NCBI RefSeq assembly: GCF_025165795.1
Contig: NZ_JAJAGO010000004.1
Location: 434,001 to 498,000, forward strand
Reading direction: 5' to 3'
Source: Streptomyces gossypii
GTDB lineage: Bacteria; Actinomycetota; Actinomycetes; Streptomycetales; Streptomycetaceae
Length of the DNA: 64,000 bases
How positions within the stretch are numbered: position 1 is the stretch's first letter; each line of letters opens with the position of its first letter. The position numbers and the translations under genes were made by a program. Shown here piece by piece: positions 62,421 through 64,000 of the stretch. The notes under the pieces are model-generated. The model was not told the origin of the DNA, searched no databases, and was given only the letters and a program-made list of their open reading frames with translations.

Positions 62421-63491
62421 ATGAGAAGTCGGAGCAGGCGCATCAGGAACGCGGGGCACACGGACCGCCCAGGGCGTACCGGACGCACGGCGGTCGTGGC
62501 GGGCGTGAGCGGCCTCGCGGTCGCCGCGGCCGTACTGGTGCCGACCGCGCTGGCCAGCACGGGCGGTGACGGATCGGGCGGCCGTCCGGAGACCCGGCGG
62601 GCCACGGACGGGCAGGCGGCCGCGCCGGCCGCAGCGGCGCCCGAGCGGGAGAAGTGCGACAACGGCCGTGACCCGGCGGAGAGTCTGCCGGCCGCCGACA
62701 CGGCCGGCCCGGCGGTCAAGCGCATCCAGGAGGCGGATCAGCTCGTCGTCGGCGTCGACCAGAACAGCTACCTGTGGGGCTACCGCGACCCGACGACGGG
62801 CACCATCGAGGGCTTCGACATCGACCTCGTCGAGGCCGTCGCCGAGGATCTGCTCGGTGACAAGCCCGAGATCGTCTACAAGACCATCCCGACGGACCAG
62901 CGCATCCCGGCGATCCAGAAGGGCGACGTCGACATGGTGGTGCGCACCATGACGGTCAACTGCGACCGGATCGACGAAGTCGCCTTCTCCACCGCTTACT
63001 TCGAGAGCGGCCAGCAGATGCTGGTCCCCAAGAAGAGCCGGATCACCGGGCTGGACGAGAGCGTCCGGGGCAAGCGGGTCTGCAACGCGAAGGGCTCCAC
63101 GGCCGAAAAGCTGCTGGAGAGCGACGACTTCAAGGATCTGGGGGCCAAGCAGGTAAAGGTCGCCAACCAGCTGGACTGCCTGGTGCGCATCCAGCTCGGC
63201 GAGGCGGACGCCGTGCTGACCGACAACGCGCTCGGCGCCGGGCAGGCTGCCCAGGACCCGTCGGTGAAGCTGGTCGGGGAACCAGCCACCATCGAGCCCT
63301 ACGGTGTGGCGATGAGCCTGGAGGACGAGGATCTCGTCCGGCGGGTCAACCACGTCCTGGAGGAGTACCGAAAGGGCGGCGACGAAAGCCCCTGGAGGCT
63401 CTCGTACGAGGACTGGCTGGCCGACATGATGGACACCGGCACGGACGAGGAGCCCGAACCGCCGGAACCGGCCTACAAGCCCGAGGACTGA
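62421..63491 (+). CDS. GlnH-like extracellular amino-acid-binding protein
   Basis: This 356-aa protein starts at ATG 62421 after GAGGGG; GTG 62406, overlapping the previous stop, is possible. An N-terminal hydrophobic segment (about 26-46) directs export. No lipobox Cys follows, so it is a soluble or anchored variant rather than a lipoprotein. The periplasmic-binding domain (about 90-340) contains G-F-D-I-D-L-V-E-A and V-R-T-M-T, typical of polar amino-acid binders. There are no ABC permease genes next to it, consistent with a sensor role with GlnX rather than import. Confidence 0.85.
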   Translation: MRSRSRRIRNAGHTDRPGRTGRTAVVAGVSGLAVAAAVLVPTALASTGGDGSGGRPETRRATDGQAAAPAAAAPEREKCDNGRDPAESLPAADTAGPAVKRIQEADQLVVGVDQNSYLWGYRDPTTGTIEGFDIDLVEAVAEDLLGDKPEIVYKTIPTDQRIPAIQKGDVDMVVRTMTVNCDRIDEVAFSTAYFESGQQMLVPKKSRITGLDESVRGKRVCNAKGSTAEKLLESDDFKDLGAKQVKVANQLDCLVRIQLGEADAVLTDNALGAGQAAQDPSVKLVGEPATIEPYGVAMSLEDEDLVRRVNHVLEEYRKGGDESPWRLSYEDWLADMMDTGTDEEPEPPEPAYKPED

Positions 63492-63600
63492 GACAGAGCA
63501 GCAGCGACGGCAGGAGGCGGAGGAGGAGAGGCACAGCGGCAGCAGGCGCGGACGACCGGGCACGGCGCGAGATGGCACGAGAGAATCAGTGAGGTGATCG

Positions 63601-64000
63601 ATGGGCCCCTCGGGACCCACCGGGCCGGTGATGAGCCGGGAGGAGGTCGACCGTGCGCTGGCGCGGCTGGACGCCGAGCACGAGGCGGTCGAGACCTCGC
63701 TGCTGGCGCTCCAGGACCACGCGGGTCGGCGGCTGCTGGAAGGCGCGCAGCTGGCCGGTCTCACCGAGCAGCGCTGGACGGGAGCCGAACAGGTGATCAC
63801 GCGCCTGTGGAGCGGCTTCGACACCTACACCCGCACCCTGCACAACGCGCGCGAGCTGCGGGCCCGGCGCCGCTGGCCGAGCCGGGACGATCTCGCCGAA
63901 CTGACCGGACTGCTGCGCGGCACTCTGACGGTTGCCGGTGCCAGCGTCCCCGGTGCGGTGCCGCCGGAGCCGGGCAGCAACGGGCCGGGCGGCGGCGAGC
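63601..64000 (+). CDS. helical protein of the GlnX-GlnH operon (3' end outside window)
   Basis: The frame runs from ATG 63601 off the right edge, with 133 codons seen and GAGG at good spacing upstream. It is helical and charged (E-E-V-D-R-A-L-A-R-L-D-A-E-H-E-A-V), likely a coiled coil, with an Arg-rich stretch (R-A-R-R-R-W-P-S-R). In Streptomyces this position, between glnH and pknG, is usually held by a conserved hypothetical protein. The gene is 109 bp downstream of glnH in the same direction. Confidence 0.72.
   Translation, partial: MGPSGPTGPVMSREEVDRALARLDAEHEAVETSLLALQDHAGRRLLEGAQLAGLTEQRWTGAEQVITRLWSGFDTYTRTLHNARELRARRRWPSRDDLAELTGLLRGTLTVAGASVPGAVPPEPGSNGPGGGE

Noticed and set aside
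62406..63491. GlnH as part of an ABC importer
   Set aside because: No permease or ATPase gene is adjacent, and the GlnX-like gene upstream points to a sensing operon.

Overview
The window is chromosomal DNA from a high-GC actinomycete, almost certainly a Streptomyces or a very close relative. The evidence is strong G/C bias at third codon positions, a two-subunit clpP1-clpP2 plus clpX locus, an mre/rodA/PBP2 cell-wall locus, a Nur-type operator before an Fe superoxide dismutase, rare TTA leucine codons confined to an accessory cassette, and a secreted streptogrisin-type protease. From memory, the backbone order (radical SAM, CYTH-CHAD, rodA, PBP2, mreDCB, ndk, folC, valS, clpX, clpP2, clpP1, tig, rpiB, permease, sodF, pepN) follows the SCO2605-SCO2643 stretch of S. 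coelicolor. No database search was run.

Layout. 1-1,521: a two-gene minus-strand module (small membrane protein plus a TPR-like protein cut by the window edge) sharing a repeated G-x-I-T-x-S-x-I-G motif. 1,746-15,064: a minus-strand core block with a small coupled gene, a TIGR03960-type radical SAM protein, a CYTH-CHAD protein, the elongation/sporulation wall genes rodA, PBP2, mreD, mreC and mreB, then ndk, a DUF4233 protein and folC. 15,252-18,416: an accessory cassette of three plus-strand genes resembling type VII (WXG/ESX-like) substrates. Each carries at least one TTA codon, and the largest is interrupted by a 1-base frameshift. 18,494-19,183: an orphan DUF5753 half of an XRE-type regulator. 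19,267-21,909: valS.

22,044-27,843: the most unusual part of the window. Six tandem, co-directional, paralogous genes encode proteins with a cytoplasmic Pro/Gln/Gly/Tyr-rich tail, one membrane helix and an exported domain ending in a conserved Cys...Cys-[VM]-W-[AT]-D signature. They fall into three adjacent sequence-similar pairs. 27,928-32,513: the Clp protease locus and trigger factor, with a candidate ClgR operator and strong terminators, then tRNA-Pro and tRNA-Gly.

32,946-43,876: mixed housekeeping and accessory genes, namely an acyltransferase-3, a VapBC toxin-antitoxin pair, a 178-bp MITE-like hairpin, a SpoIIE-type phosphatase, a serine protease with a LacI-type operator, a Nei glycosylase, rpiB, bioY, an amino-acid permease, sodF with a Nur box, and a DsbA-fold protein. 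44,072-56,972: two aminopeptidase N paralogues flanking a nuclease-like protein and a Tat-exported metallophosphoesterase, an orphan response regulator whose 3' end overlaps the second pepN, a GNAT enzyme, small exported or repeat proteins, an HNH nuclease and an MscS channel.

57,113-60,773: a ROK regulator, GH4 glycosidase and sugar kinase operon with a readable promoter and operator, probably for phospho-glycoside or amino-sugar use. 60,991-64,000: the start of a GlnX-GlnH type (PknG-associated) glutamine/amino-acid sensing operon that runs off the right edge.
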